From: Sulfitobacter sp. CW3
GTDB taxonomy: Bacteria; Pseudomonadota; Alphaproteobacteria; Rhodobacterales; Rhodobacteraceae
Direction of reading: 5' to 3'
NCBI RefSeq assembly: GCF_019392245.1
Contig: NZ_JAHXRL010000010.1
Coordinates: forward strand, 86,891 to 150,890
DNA: 64,000 bases
Shown here: piece by piece, positions 33,925-42,242 of the stretch
How positions within the stretch are numbered: position 1 is the stretch's first letter
How the letters are laid out: each line of letters opens with the position of its first letter
Translations under genes and position numbers: made by a program
The notes under the pieces: model-generated
What the model saw: the letters and a program-made list of their open reading frames with translations, nothing else
What the model was told of the DNA's origin: nothing
The model's database searches: none

Positions 33925-34474
33925 GTTCACAGTGCTTGCAGCAATACTTGGGTGCCTTGCCAACAGTTTATTGATTCTTGGTTTGGCATGGTCAATTTAC
34001 CGACCAAAACAGCGTGTTTGGCCGCCCGAACAGTCGACAGCGATGCATCGGATCGCGGTTTGGACTCTCACTTGTATCGGCTTCGGCTCAGCAATTTTCA
34101 TAGGCTTTGTCGAATGGGGCATTTTGGATGTCCCTGCATTCTTGCGGTGGGGATTGGGGCTGGTCCTGCTCATTTTTGGGAATGTCGTGGTGTGGGCTGG
34201 CGTACTTCATCTTGGCTTCGCGGCTACGAGCGGAGCAAAAGGATCTCTGCGAACCACTGGCCTTTATAGATATTCCCGAAACCCTCAATATCTGGCAGAT
34301 ATCGCGATCCTTGTTGGAATTGGAATCCTTTCTGCTTCGATTATGTCTTGGCCGGTGATCATCACAGGCATTGTGGCGCTTGCTCTGGCACCCTTTTCGG
34401 AAGAGCCTTGGTTGTTGGAAAAATACGGTGACGCCTATGCAGAATATCTGAGGGCGACCAGAAGGTTCTTCTAA
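33911..34474 (+). CDS. Isoprenylcysteine/phospholipid methyltransferase-like membrane protein, 187 aa
   Basis: Five-helix protein ending in the ICMT/PEMT signature: GLYRYSRNPQYLADIAILVG and EEPWLLEKYGDAYAEYLRATRRFF (S-adenosylmethionine site with NPxY and the E-E pair). Such proteins accompany CzcD-type exporters in several bacteria; their substrate there is unknown. Overlaps the exporter gene. Confidence 0.85.
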   Translation: MAMNEFTVLAAILGCLANSLLILGLAWSIYRPKQRVWPPEQSTAMHRIAVWTLTCIGFGSAIFIGFVEWGILDVPAFLRWGLGLVLLIFGNVVVWAGVLHLGFAATSGAKGSLRTTGLYRYSRNPQYLADIAILVGIGILSASIMSWPVIITGIVALALAPFSEEPWLLEKYGDAYAEYLRATRRFF

Positions 34475-34584
34475 TGAACAACGCAAGTGGGGCAGGTGGT
34501 GCATTGGACCCTTTGGGCGCATCTCCAAGGAACTTTAAACAGGAAACAGGACGTTGCGACCATAGCCTTTGCACGAACATGTGA
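34474..34584 (+). CDS. Possible 36-aa Cys-containing peptide gene
   Basis: Starts in a TAATG overlap with the methyltransferase-like gene, which suggests coupled translation. The product is polar, Gly/Ala/Asn-rich, and ends with CDHSLCTNM. That looks like a small metal-binding site. It has no further support. Confidence 0.3.
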   Translation: MNNASGAGGALDPLGASPRNFKQETGRCDHSLCTNM

Positions 34585-34658
34585 TTGGTTCCACTTGGAA
34601 TTACATCCGGTCACTGACATATGTTTTCCCATTACACTAACTAGGAGGTTACATTGTT

Positions 34659-35324
34659 ATGTTAACCAGACGCCACTTTGTCCTTTCAACCACCGCATTG
34701 TTCTCGACGCCTATACCGCAGGCAGCATTGGCCGCTCCAACATCTGATAGATCGAAGTGGTCGGCTTGGGATGCACAAGTAACGCCAGCAAACTATGATC
34801 CTTCTACGTCCAATCCGTGGGGCTTTCACCCACGTTTTCTTCCTCAGCTCGTGCAGGCAAACGACGGCCTTACGCCGGGTGACATCCATGTCGATGCCGT
34901 CGCACGCTATATCTATCATATCCGCAACGACGGAACAGCGATGAGATATGGCGTTGCGATTGCTAAGGGCAATCTATACGAGCCAGGCACATATTTGATC
35001 CGGCGAAAAACCCAGTGGCCAACGTGGACGCCTACACCTGCGATGATCGAGCGGGAACCGTCGATTTACGGTCCTGTCGCCGACGGGGTGGATGGAGGGC
35101 CTACCAATCCGCTTGGTTCCCGGGCGCTTTACCTTTTTGTTGGCAATCGCGATACGTATTTGCGCATCCACGGCACACCCAGTCCACAATCAATTGGCGG
35201 TCGTGCAAGTTCAGGATGTGTGCGTATGGTCATGGCTCACATCAATGGGCTTTACGATCAGGTTTCCACTGGGTCCACAGCGTTCTTATATCCGCCTGAA
35301 GACAGGGTCACAGCGCAGAGCTAA
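34659..35324 (+). CDS. Exported L,D-transpeptidase (YkuD), 221 aa
   Basis: Signal peptide 1-26 with a basic start (LTRRHFVLS, possibly TAT). The YkuD domain follows: AMRYGVAIAKGNLYEPGTY, KTQWPTWTPTPAMI, NPLGSRALYLF, H171 (LRIHGTP) and C187 (ASSGCVRM). Forms 3-3 cross-links or attaches proteins to peptidoglycan. GGAGG lies about 12 bases before the ATG. Closely related to the copies at 36645 and 40122. Confidence 0.92.
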   Translation: MLTRRHFVLSTTALFSTPIPQAALAAPTSDRSKWSAWDAQVTPANYDPSTSNPWGFHPRFLPQLVQANDGLTPGDIHVDAVARYIYHIRNDGTAMRYGVAIAKGNLYEPGTYLIRRKTQWPTWTPTPAMIEREPSIYGPVADGVDGGPTNPLGSRALYLFVGNRDTYLRIHGTPSPQSIGGRASSGCVRMVMAHINGLYDQVSTGSTAFLYPPEDRVTAQS

Positions 35325-35379
35325 GCATGCAGCCGTTCTGCACCTAATATTATCGAGATAATTCATGCCTGCGGCAGTA

Positions 35380-35670
35380 TCAGCCAGTCACGGACACCGC
35401 TTGGGGTCTAGTACAAATTGGGTTGCCCCTTTTCGATCTCAACGGCAAGTAGATTGTCTCAACAGGACCGACATAACGATAAACGAAGCATCCGTCTGTC
35501 GGCTCTATCCGAACAGCGTTCAGATCTTGGAACGGCGCGGCTATTTCGAGAACACCTTCTGGCAGTTCTTTGATGAAACCATCATTTGTGGTTCCTGTTT
35601 GATCGTCAAGACTGGAGCAGCCTCCAAGCGCCAGTATCGCAATCCCGAAACCACTCACACCTAATTTCAT
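35380..35670 (-). CDS. Small lipoprotein, 96 aa
   Basis: Signal peptide and lipobox LALGGC (Cys at about residue 17), then a mature domain with IEPTDGCFVYRYVGPVETIYLPL and a second Cys pair partner near the end (NPICTR). ATG 35670 follows GGAGAGGAAC. It opposes the transpeptidase genes. It could be a substrate or anchor for peptidoglycan attachment, which is speculation. No family recognised. Confidence 0.7.
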   Translation of the reverse strand: MKLGVSGFGIAILALGGCSSLDDQTGTTNDGFIKELPEGVLEIAAPFQDLNAVRIEPTDGCFVYRYVGPVETIYLPLRSKRGNPICTRPQAVSVTG

Positions 35671-35916
35671 TCTACTGTTCCTCTCCGTATCGTAGTGAAT
35701 GGAAGGGTTAGCTCGAAATTGCATCCCCGTTAGTCATCCTTAAACTACTCATTTCGGACCAGAGCAACCTATGCAAGCCATCTTAACGCGAACGGTTCGC
35801 TACTTGCGGCGGGGTAGGGCTTAGCTTCGTAGCACCGAAACTGCAGGATGACGCAATTGCACGCCCGTCCAAAATCTCAAAATTACCGACCTCACATTTT
35901 TGTGATAAAAAATTGT

Positions 35917-35947
35917 TTGAACCTCCAGTGGGTGAAGGTTGTAGAAA
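35917..35947 (+). promoter_or_regulatory. CueR-type promoter for an L,D-transpeptidase gene
   Basis: -35 TTGAAC, a 19-base spacer CTCCAGTGGGTGAAGGTTG, -10 TAGAAA. The dyad CCTCCA...TGAAGG is of the CueR-like class. It places a cell-wall enzyme directly under copper control. Confidence 0.7.
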
Positions 35948-35977
35948 ATCGAACACGTGTAGTTCGAGGGAATTGAA

Positions 35978-36568
35978 ATGAAGTTTGTAAAAGACACGGC
36001 TATCTCGCGGCGCGGTATCCTGCTTGGAGCAGCGGCGAGCGGCCTCACTCTGAAAGCGGGCACCGCATTTGCCCAAAACACGCCTCCGTTAGCATCACCA
36101 GCTGTACGCAGGAACTCGTCCGGTTTTGTCGTTGCTAATTGGGAGGATCACTTCGACAACCTGAAACATGGGGTCATACTCTGCGATATAGATTCCCGAG
36201 CGGTGCAGTATTGGTCCGAAGACCAAGGCATTTATAAGCTTTATCCTTCCAGTGTGCCTGAGTCCGAAGATCTTACCAAACGCGGGTACACTAGCGTGAT
36301 CAAAAAAGCGGAGGGTCCAAGCTGGCGCCCAACTCCTTCAATGAAAATCCGCAATCCTGAATGGCCCGACTACTTTCCACCTGGTCCTGATAATCCTTTG
36401 GGCACGCACGCTCTCTACCTGTCATGGCAGTATTATCGCGTCCACGGGACAGGAGACACGCGGAAGATTGGCCGCCGATCGTCGAATGGATGCATCGGTC
36501 TTTACAACGAACATATCAAAGAATTGTTCGCTTTGGCCGAAGTAGGAACACAAGTGAAACTGTTTTGA
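35978..36568 (+). CDS. TAT-exported L,D-transpeptidase (YkuD), 196 aa
   Basis: TAT signal SRRGILLGAAASG at residues 10-22. YkuD domain with KAEGPSWRPTPSM, DNPLGTHALYLSW, H156 (YRVHGTG) and C172 (SSNGCIGLYNEHI). It diverges more from the neighbours than 34659 and 36645 do from each other, so it is an old family member. Ribosome site GAGGGA. Confidence 0.92.
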   Translation: MKFVKDTAISRRGILLGAAASGLTLKAGTAFAQNTPPLASPAVRRNSSGFVVANWEDHFDNLKHGVILCDIDSRAVQYWSEDQGIYKLYPSSVPESEDLTKRGYTSVIKKAEGPSWRPTPSMKIRNPEWPDYFPPGPDNPLGTHALYLSWQYYRVHGTGDTRKIGRRSSNGCIGLYNEHIKELFALAEVGTQVKLF

Positions 36569-36644
36569 TTCCGCATGACTTGTTAAAGTCTGATCTCGTG
36601 TGCCAGCGCTAATTCTGTGTTCACCACCCGAAAGCCATAGCCTC

Positions 36645-37220
36645 ATGAAACGAAGAAAATTTCTCCTTGCCGCCGGGGCTGTCAGTGCTTTGGGCAGTCA
36701 ACCGGTTTCAGCTCATGTAGTGCTGCCAAAGTATGATTTGCCGCCGGAGTACTTGCCTCAAGTAGTAAGCATTCCAGCGGGCGCTGTTCCCTACGAAATT
36801 CATGTTATACCAAGCCAGTTTGCCCTGTTCTGGACCCAACCGGATAACACTGCAATTCGGTACACCGTCGGGATCGGTCGCCCGGGTCTTTATGAGGCAG
36901 GCGAATTCTATGTTGGGGCAAAGAAGGAATGGCCCAGCTGGACACCGACCCCGGGCATGTTGCGTCGTGAGCCTCAGAAATATGGGCCGTTACGGAATGG
37001 AATGCCTGGCGGTTTGAGCAACCCTCTAGGTGCGCGCGCCCTCTACCTCTTTCAACCGGGTCGCGGCGATACCTTTTTGCGTGTGCATGGCACAAATGAC
37101 CCAAGTACTATCGGCCGTGCAGTCTCAAACGGGTGCGCCAGATTGGTGAACGATCAGATAGTACAATTTTATGATAAAGTCCCGCTGGACACCCGAGTGA
37201 TCCTATACCCCGCAACTTAG
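36645..37220 (+). CDS. Exported L,D-transpeptidase (YkuD), 191 aa
   Basis: Signal peptide 1-23 (KRRKFLLAAGAVSALG). YkuD domain with IRYTVGIGRPGLYEAGEF, WPSWTPTPGML, LSNPLGARALYLF, H148 (LRVHGTND) and C164 (VSNGCARL). The fragment at 40122 repeats residues about 66 to the end almost unchanged, so the segment was duplicated. It follows the preceding transpeptidase by 76 bases and may share its copper-type promoter. Confidence 0.92.
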   Translation: MKRRKFLLAAGAVSALGSQPVSAHVVLPKYDLPPEYLPQVVSIPAGAVPYEIHVIPSQFALFWTQPDNTAIRYTVGIGRPGLYEAGEFYVGAKKEWPSWTPTPGMLRREPQKYGPLRNGMPGGLSNPLGARALYLFQPGRGDTFLRVHGTNDPSTIGRAVSNGCARLVNDQIVQFYDKVPLDTRVILYPAT

Positions 37221-37331
37221 AACACTGCCTTGGCGAGATCAGCGTGTTTCGGTAGCTTTTCAGCAGAAGAATTTCTGGGGAAGATAACTCAATCACCCCC
37301 GGATCCCCCTCAATCCTAGGAAGGATTCAAG

Positions 37332-38066
37332 ATGTTATTAGCGCGACGCGGCCTGTCAAAAATTGTTCTTGCAACAGTAATAGCAGCATTTTCTTTCACT
37401 ACTGTGGCCGCACAAGAGCTCAATGAAGCCGATATCAAGCGTCTCGCACTTGAAGCGATCTTGGAAAAACCCGAAATTCTGATCGAAGCGCTTTCAATCC
37501 TTCAGGAACGTGAAAATATAGCGCTCGCCGAAGCGCAGACTGATGCCCTGTCTGAGTTGCGCGATGATTTCGAAAAGAATGCACCGATCTTCGGGAACTT
37601 GGATGGCAGCGTCACCCTTGTCGAGTTCTTTGACTATAACTGCGGCTATTGTCGCCGCGCTGCACCAGAGGTCAAAGCGGTACTGGAGGCAAGCAAGGAT
37701 GTCCGCATTATTTATCGTGAATTCCCGATCCTAGGGCCCGGTTCCGAAGTTGCGGCGCGCGCGTCACTTGCCGCGAGAAACCAAGGTAAATATCAGCAGT
37801 TTCACGAGGCAATGATGGCATTGAACGGGCAAGCCGTTGAAGCAAGCGTTATGAAAATTGCAGGCGATGTAGGTCTTGATCTCGAAGTTTTGAAAACAGA
37901 CATGCAATCAGAACTCGTGAACGAACACATTGCTGCCTCTCTGCGTTTGGCAGAAGCTTTGGGTATAACTGGAACGCCGACGTTCGTATTGGGTGATGAA
38001 ATAATCCCCGGTGTGATAGAGCGCGGCACCCTTCTTGAAAAGATAGCAGAACTCGTCCTTGAGTAA
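37332..38066 (+). CDS. DsbA/Com1-type periplasmic thiol oxidoreductase, 244 aa
   Basis: Signal peptide 1-27, an N-terminal helical segment typical of the Com1/ScsC-like group (LALEAILEKPEILIEALSIL), then a thioredoxin fold with active site C104-GY-C107 (FFDYNCGYCRRA) and cis-Pro loop GTPTFVLG. ScsC-like proteins protect against copper-induced misfolding in enteric bacteria. That fits the copA gene directly behind. Ribosome site AAGGA. Confidence 0.88.
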   Translation: MLLARRGLSKIVLATVIAAFSFTTVAAQELNEADIKRLALEAILEKPEILIEALSILQERENIALAEAQTDALSELRDDFEKNAPIFGNLDGSVTLVEFFDYNCGYCRRAAPEVKAVLEASKDVRIIYREFPILGPGSEVAARASLAARNQGKYQQFHEAMMALNGQAVEASVMKIAGDVGLDLEVLKTDMQSELVNEHIAASLRLAEALGITGTPTFVLGDEIIPGVIERGTLLEKIAELVLE

Positions 38067-38102
38067 GAAGGGCGACGATTTTGAAATCGGACCTTATAGC
38101 CC

Positions 38103-38133
38103 TTGACCTTCCACCTGCTGGAACCTCTATCTC
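38103..38133 (+). promoter_or_regulatory. CueR-type promoter of the truncated copA
   Basis: -35 TTGACC, a 19-base spacer TTCCACCTGCTGGAACCTC, -10 TATCTC. Nearly the same spacer core as the site at 40524. Confidence 0.78.
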
Positions 38134-38162
38134 TAAAGTTATCCGGAGCAAGAGGTCTCACT

Positions 38163-38885
38163 ATGGAAAGCGAAAAGTCACTCACGTTCGGCATAAAAGA
38201 GATGAGTTGTGCGTCCTGTGTCGGCCGTGTGGAAAAGGCATTGAGCGCGGTATCGGGCGTCTCTCAGGCGCATGTAAATCTGGCGTCTGAAACGGCCACA
38301 ATAACCGCCGATGGCACGTTTGATGCTCAAAACGTGATCACCGCGCTGGACGCGGCGAGCTATCCTGCAGAACTGAAGGCCTATCGTTTCAGCATCGAAA
38401 ACATGTCTTGCGCGTTGTGCGTGGGGCGGGTCGAGCGTTCGCTATCTGCGATTGCTGGCGTCGTTTCTGTTACGGTTAATCTCGCAAAGGAAGAAGCGGC
38501 AGTGCGTGTTTTGGGCGCTGCTGTATCGTCTGCGGACATTGCCGAAACTGCGAGCGCCGCGGGCTATCCAGCGACATTGGTCACCGATCCCGGAGCGACA
38601 GACGCGACAAACGATCGCAAAGTGGAAGAAGCGGCCCATCTGCGCCGGATGACACTGGTTGCTGCAGTATTCACCTTGCCGGTCTTTATCCTCGAAATGG
38701 GGAGCCACTTGATCCCGGCTCTTCACAGCTGGATCATGAATTCACTGGGGATGGGCGTCAACTGGGGCATACAATTTGTTCTGACCACCGTTGTTCTGGC
38801 TTGGCCGGGGCGACAATTCTATCTCAAGGGTTTTCCGGCGCTCTTTAAAGGCACGCCTGACATGATGTCATTGTATTCTAATTGA
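38163..38885 (+). pseudogene. copA: 5' part of a second copper ATPase gene, cut short
   Basis: 240 residues are left: two metal-binding domains (MSCASCVGRVEKAL, MSCALCVGRVERSL) and the first two membrane helices, up to FKGTPDMMSL. The intact paralogue at 44212 continues from the same point with VALGSSAAW. All ATPase catalytic motifs are absent. The second domain has CALC for CASC. The product could still act as a membrane-tethered copper chaperone, but breakage next to an insertion sequence is the simpler reading. Confidence 0.85.
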
Positions 38886-38959
38886 TCAGATTAGAGCTTA
38901 AAATTATTCTTCGTTTTCAGGGGAGAGTTGTATCCTTAATTTTCAGATTGTGTCGTTAA

Positions 38960-40121
38960 GGAATCTCTGAAAAACCTCGGCAATGCAGCGTGAACTGATA
39001 GACTTGGATTGAGCGATCAAGGAGCGACCAATGGCCAAGCAGATTACTTTTGCCTCTCTTGCCCACGCCACCAAGAAGAAGGTGACACGGCGAGAGAAGT
39101 TCCTGGCCGTGATGGAGGCTGTGGTGCCCTGGTCACGGCTGCTGGCTTTAATTGAACCTCATTATCCGAAGATGGGCAGCAAAGGTGGGCGGCCAGTAAT
39201 GCCGTTGGCAGTGATGCTGCGGATCTATTGCTTGCAGCAGTGGTGTGCGGTGAGTGATCCGATGGCCGAGGAAAGCCTCTATGACAGCGATGCCATGCGC
39301 CGTTTCGCCGGTCTGGAACTCGGCGATGACCGTATCCCTGACGAGACCACGATCCTAAACTTCCGCCACCTTCTGGAACGCCACGCGCTGCCCGAAGCTA
39401 TTTTTGCTGAGGTGAACGCGCATTTAGCCGAGAATGGCATTGCGCTGCGCTCGGGCACGCTAGTCGATGCGACGATCATCGACGCGCCGTCCTCAACCAA
39501 GAACAAGGCAGGCACGCGCGACCCGGAGATGACGAGCACAAAGAAAGGCAACGACTGGTATTTCGGCATGAAAGCGCATGTGGGTGTCGATGCCGACAGT
39601 GGCATCGTTCACAGCTTGGAGACATCAACGGCCAAGGTGCACGACAGCCGGGTCTGGGACGAATTGCTGCACGGCGAAGAGACGTCTGTCTGGGCGGACA
39701 AGGCTTATGTCAACGCCGAGCGCGAGGAAGCCTTCACTGGTCCCGACAAGTTCTGGGGTGTCATGCGCAAGGCTCCCAAGGGCGACGACCTTCATCCCAT
39801 CGACGAGCAGATCAACCACCTGATCGCCAAAGTCAGGTCCAAAGTCGAGCATCCGTTCCGGGTGCTGAAGCGCCAGTTCGGCTACATCAAGACCCGGTAT
39901 CGTGGACTGGCAAAGAACCGGGCGCAGTTGTTCAGCTTATTCGCCCTCGGCAATCTGTATCTGGTCAGAAGGCGGCTGATGGCGTGACTGGTGGAGTCCG
40001 CCGAAAACACGGGTGGCCCGGGCAAAGCGGTAGAAAAAACCGCTAGAACCGAGGAGAAGCCGACCAAACTTGGGAAGCATCAGATCGAAACGGCTAAACA
40101 GCGACGTTGATCAGACGTTCC
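38960..40121 (+). mobile_element. IS5-family insertion sequence, about 1.16 kb
   Basis: Left end GGAATCTCTGAAAAACCTCG and the reverse complement of the right end, GGAACGTCTGATCAACGTCG, form imperfect terminal inverted repeats. The single transposase gene lies inside. The flanks (TTAA left, CTAA right) are not an exact target duplication. The genes on the two sides are different (copA and a transpeptidase), so a deletion or recombination followed insertion. The ends are inferred by eye. Confidence 0.7.
39031..39987 (+). CDS. IS5-family DDE transposase, 318 aa
   Basis: Full-length and apparently intact. N-terminal DUF772-type region (ALIEPHYPKMGSKGGRP, MLRIYCLQQW, DETTILNFRHLLERH). The catalytic triad is D146 (VDATIIDAP), D223 (VWADKAY) and E273 (KVEHPFRVLKRQFG). 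One open frame without frameshift. Start behind AAGGAG. Confidence 0.93.
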   Translation: MAKQITFASLAHATKKKVTRREKFLAVMEAVVPWSRLLALIEPHYPKMGSKGGRPVMPLAVMLRIYCLQQWCAVSDPMAEESLYDSDAMRRFAGLELGDDRIPDETTILNFRHLLERHALPEAIFAEVNAHLAENGIALRSGTLVDATIIDAPSSTKNKAGTRDPEMTSTKKGNDWYFGMKAHVGVDADSGIVHSLETSTAKVHDSRVWDELLHGEETSVWADKAYVNAEREEAFTGPDKFWGVMRKAPKGDDLHPIDEQINHLIAKVRSKVEHPFRVLKRQFGYIKTRYRGLAKNRAQLFSLFALGNLYLVRRRLMA

Positions 40122-40501
40122 CTAACAACACTGCGATTCGCTACACGGTTGGGATTGGTCGGCCGGGTCTTTATGAGGCAGGTGAATTCTACGTCGGGGC
40201 AAAGAAGAAATGGCCGAGTTGGACACCAACGCCAGGTATGTTGCGGCGTGAACCCAAAAAATATGAACCGCATCGGAATGGAATGCGTGGCGGTCTGAGC
40301 AACCCATTGGGAGCGCGGGCCCTTTACCTTTTCCAACCGGGTCGTGGCGACACGTTTTTGCGTGTGCATGGTACTAATGACCCAAAAACTATCGGTCGAG
40401 CAGTCTCAAATGGGTGCGCAAGATTAGTCAACGATCAGATTGTTCAATTTTACGATAAGGTTCCATTGAACACGCGCGTCGTTCTATACCCAGCGACTTA
40501 G
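40122..40501 (+). pseudogene. 3' part of an L,D-transpeptidase gene
   Basis: From PNNTAIRYTVGIGRPGLYEAGEF to the end it matches residues 66-191 of the transpeptidase at 36645 with few changes, including the catalytic His and Cys (LRVHGTND, VSNGCARL). The signal peptide and first strand are missing. The frame stays open into the insertion sequence, where an in-frame ATG at 40070 exists, but a product would not be exported. Confidence 0.85.
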
Positions 40502-40523
40502 AAAGATTTTTGTCGATTAGCTC

Positions 40524-40554
40524 TTGACCTTCCACCTGCTGGAAGGTGTAGCGC
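40524..40554 (+). promoter_or_regulatory. CueR-type promoter of the cytochrome-CopCD-oxidase operon
   Basis: -35 TTGACC, a 19-base spacer TTCCACCTGCTGGAAGGTG, -10 TAGCGC. It has the most perfect dyad in the window (ACCTTCCA...TGGAAGGT). Confidence 0.82.
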
Positions 40555-40587
40555 CTGCACCAAGCAAACTGAAAAACTGAGGCTCCG

Positions 40588-41022
40588 ATGAAGCGAATGA
40601 TGGTTATTGCAAGTCTATTGTTGGCTGGTGGTCTGGCCTATGTGATGTGGCCTGCCGAAAATCAGGATCGGCAAACTGCGTCGATGACAACCAACGTTAG
40701 CAGTGTAATGACAGATGTTATCTTACCTGAGGTCCTTTCCGAAAACGCTCTAATCGGTAAGAGAGCCTTCGAGGCAAGTTGTGCATCATGTCATGGCACC
40801 AACGCTGCGGGACAAGAGGGTGTTGCCCCACCTCTAATACATAAAATCTATGAACCAAGCCACCACGGGGACGAGAGCTTTCAGCGCGCATCCGCGCTAG
40901 GTGTCCGAGCGCACCATTGGCGATTTGGGGACATGCCCGCGGTCGAGGGAATTACTCGCGGCGAAGTCACTTTCATCATCACGTATATCCGAGAATTGCA
41001 GCGGGCTAACGGGATCCACTAA
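40588..41022 (+). CDS. Membrane-anchored c-type cytochrome, 144 aa
   Basis: N-terminal helix (residues 4-21) serving as anchor or signal. Haem motif C65-AS-C68-H69, then APPLIHKIYEPSHHGDESF, VRAHHWRFGDMPAVEG with the likely axial Met. A close paralogue at 60871 shares APPL-HKIYEP-HHGD and HHW-FG-MPAVEG. First gene of a copper-controlled operon with CopC, CopD, an oxidase and another cytochrome. Confidence 0.9.
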   Translation: MKRMMVIASLLLAGGLAYVMWPAENQDRQTASMTTNVSSVMTDVILPEVLSENALIGKRAFEASCASCHGTNAAGQEGVAPPLIHKIYEPSHHGDESFQRASALGVRAHHWRFGDMPAVEGITRGEVTFIITYIRELQRANGIH

Positions 41023-41042
41023 CAATCAATGAGGTAAAAGAC

Positions 41043-41384
41043 ATGAAAAGTTTTCTGCTTGCAGGCATCATCGGATTTTGGGCTACAGGTGTACTGGCTC
41101 ACTCTGCTATCGATGAAACAACACCCGCCAACGAGGCCAAGCTGACAGAAGCCCCTTCCGAAATCGTTCTAAACTTTTTGCACGACATTCGGCTGACTCG
41201 CGTGAGAATGGTGCATGCTGATAATCCAGCAGTTGACCTCGACCTCAGCGCGTACAAGGGGATGGCAATCGATTTCACTGTCCCAATGCAACCTATGGGG
41301 AGTGGCAATTATTCAATCGACTGGCGCGGTCTGGGCGTTGATGGTCATGCTATGACAGGCTCGTTCAGCTTTGCAGTCGAATAG
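41043..41384 (+). CDS. copC: CopC-type periplasmic copper-binding protein, 113 aa
   Basis: Signal peptide 1-19 cut before H20, which becomes the N-terminal copper-binding His (LAHSAIDETTPANEA). It has the family's beta-sandwich motifs (PSEIVLNFLHDIRLT, GNYSIDWRGLGVDGHAMTG). Followed by copD two bases later; CopC and CopD form a copper carrier/permease pair. Confidence 0.92.
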   Translation: MKSFLLAGIIGFWATGVLAHSAIDETTPANEAKLTEAPSEIVLNFLHDIRLTRVRMVHADNPAVDLDLSAYKGMAIDFTVPMQPMGSGNYSIDWRGLGVDGHAMTGSFSFAVE

Positions 41385-41386
41385 CC

Positions 41387-42235
41387 ATGCCTGATATTTG
41401 GGGTTTTGCAGCAATCATAACGAAGTTTGCGTTGTATCTGGGTGTGTTGACGGCAGTTGGAACGGTTACAGTAGCTTTGGTGTTTCGACTGAGGCAATAC
41501 AAACGGCTGGGATTGGTCTTTGCGGTGATTGGCCTTGTTGCTGCGGTTTTGTCATTTTCGCTCAGTGGGGCAAACCTGACAGGCGACGCAAGCGGCATGA
41601 CTGATCCAGAAATGCTCGGGCTGCTCTGGAGCACCTCTGTTGGCACGGCGTTGTTGCTGAGAATTGTGGGAATCGGCCTGCTGGTCGTTGGCCTGTTTAT
41701 GGGGCGAGGGGGACTTTGGCTCGCAAGTTTTGGTGGGCTGGTTGCTGTCTGGTCGTTTGTTCTGGTGAGCCATGTGTCTACCCGCGAAGACGTTATTCTA
41801 GATGTCCTGTTGGCAATCCATTTGCTGACGGCAGCATTTTGGATAGGCATTTTGATTCCGCTCAGACGGCTTACATTAACACCTGCGACCTGGCCTGAGG
41901 CAGCAGAATTGGGGCATCGGTTTGGCATTGTGGCCAGGATTGCGCTTCCCGCTCTCGTTATCGCGGGAGGATATATCGGCTATGTGCTTGTTGGCTCGTT
42001 TGCCGCGCTGATAGGCACCGGGTATGGGCAAGGCCTGATCTTGAAGGTGGGTCTGGTTGCCGCATTGCTTGGCTTGGGGGCTCTCAATAAACTCCGCTAT
42101 ATCCCAGCCTTGCAGGCGAAAGATCCGAATGCAGCGGGGCATTTGGCAAAGTCCATCTCATTTGAATGGGCCGTGATTATTACCGTGCTTGGGACCACTG
42201 CTGTTTTGACAACAAATCTGACTTTGCCGACATGA
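41387..42235 (+). CDS. copD: CopD-type copper membrane protein, 282 aa
   Basis: Eight predicted helices with the CopD features LLAIHLLTAAFWIGILIPLRRL and RIALPALVIAGGYIGYVLVG, and an internal ...GLGALNKLRYIP segment. Proposed to move copper across the inner membrane. Directly behind copC and 7 bases before the oxidase gene. Confidence 0.9.
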   Translation: MPDIWGFAAIITKFALYLGVLTAVGTVTVALVFRLRQYKRLGLVFAVIGLVAAVLSFSLSGANLTGDASGMTDPEMLGLLWSTSVGTALLLRIVGIGLLVVGLFMGRGGLWLASFGGLVAVWSFVLVSHVSTREDVILDVLLAIHLLTAAFWIGILIPLRRLTLTPATWPEAAELGHRFGIVARIALPALVIAGGYIGYVLVGSFAALIGTGYGQGLILKVGLVAALLGLGALNKLRYIPALQAKDPNAAGHLAKSISFEWAVIITVLGTTAVLTTNLTLPT

Positions 42236-42242
42236 GGTTCAC

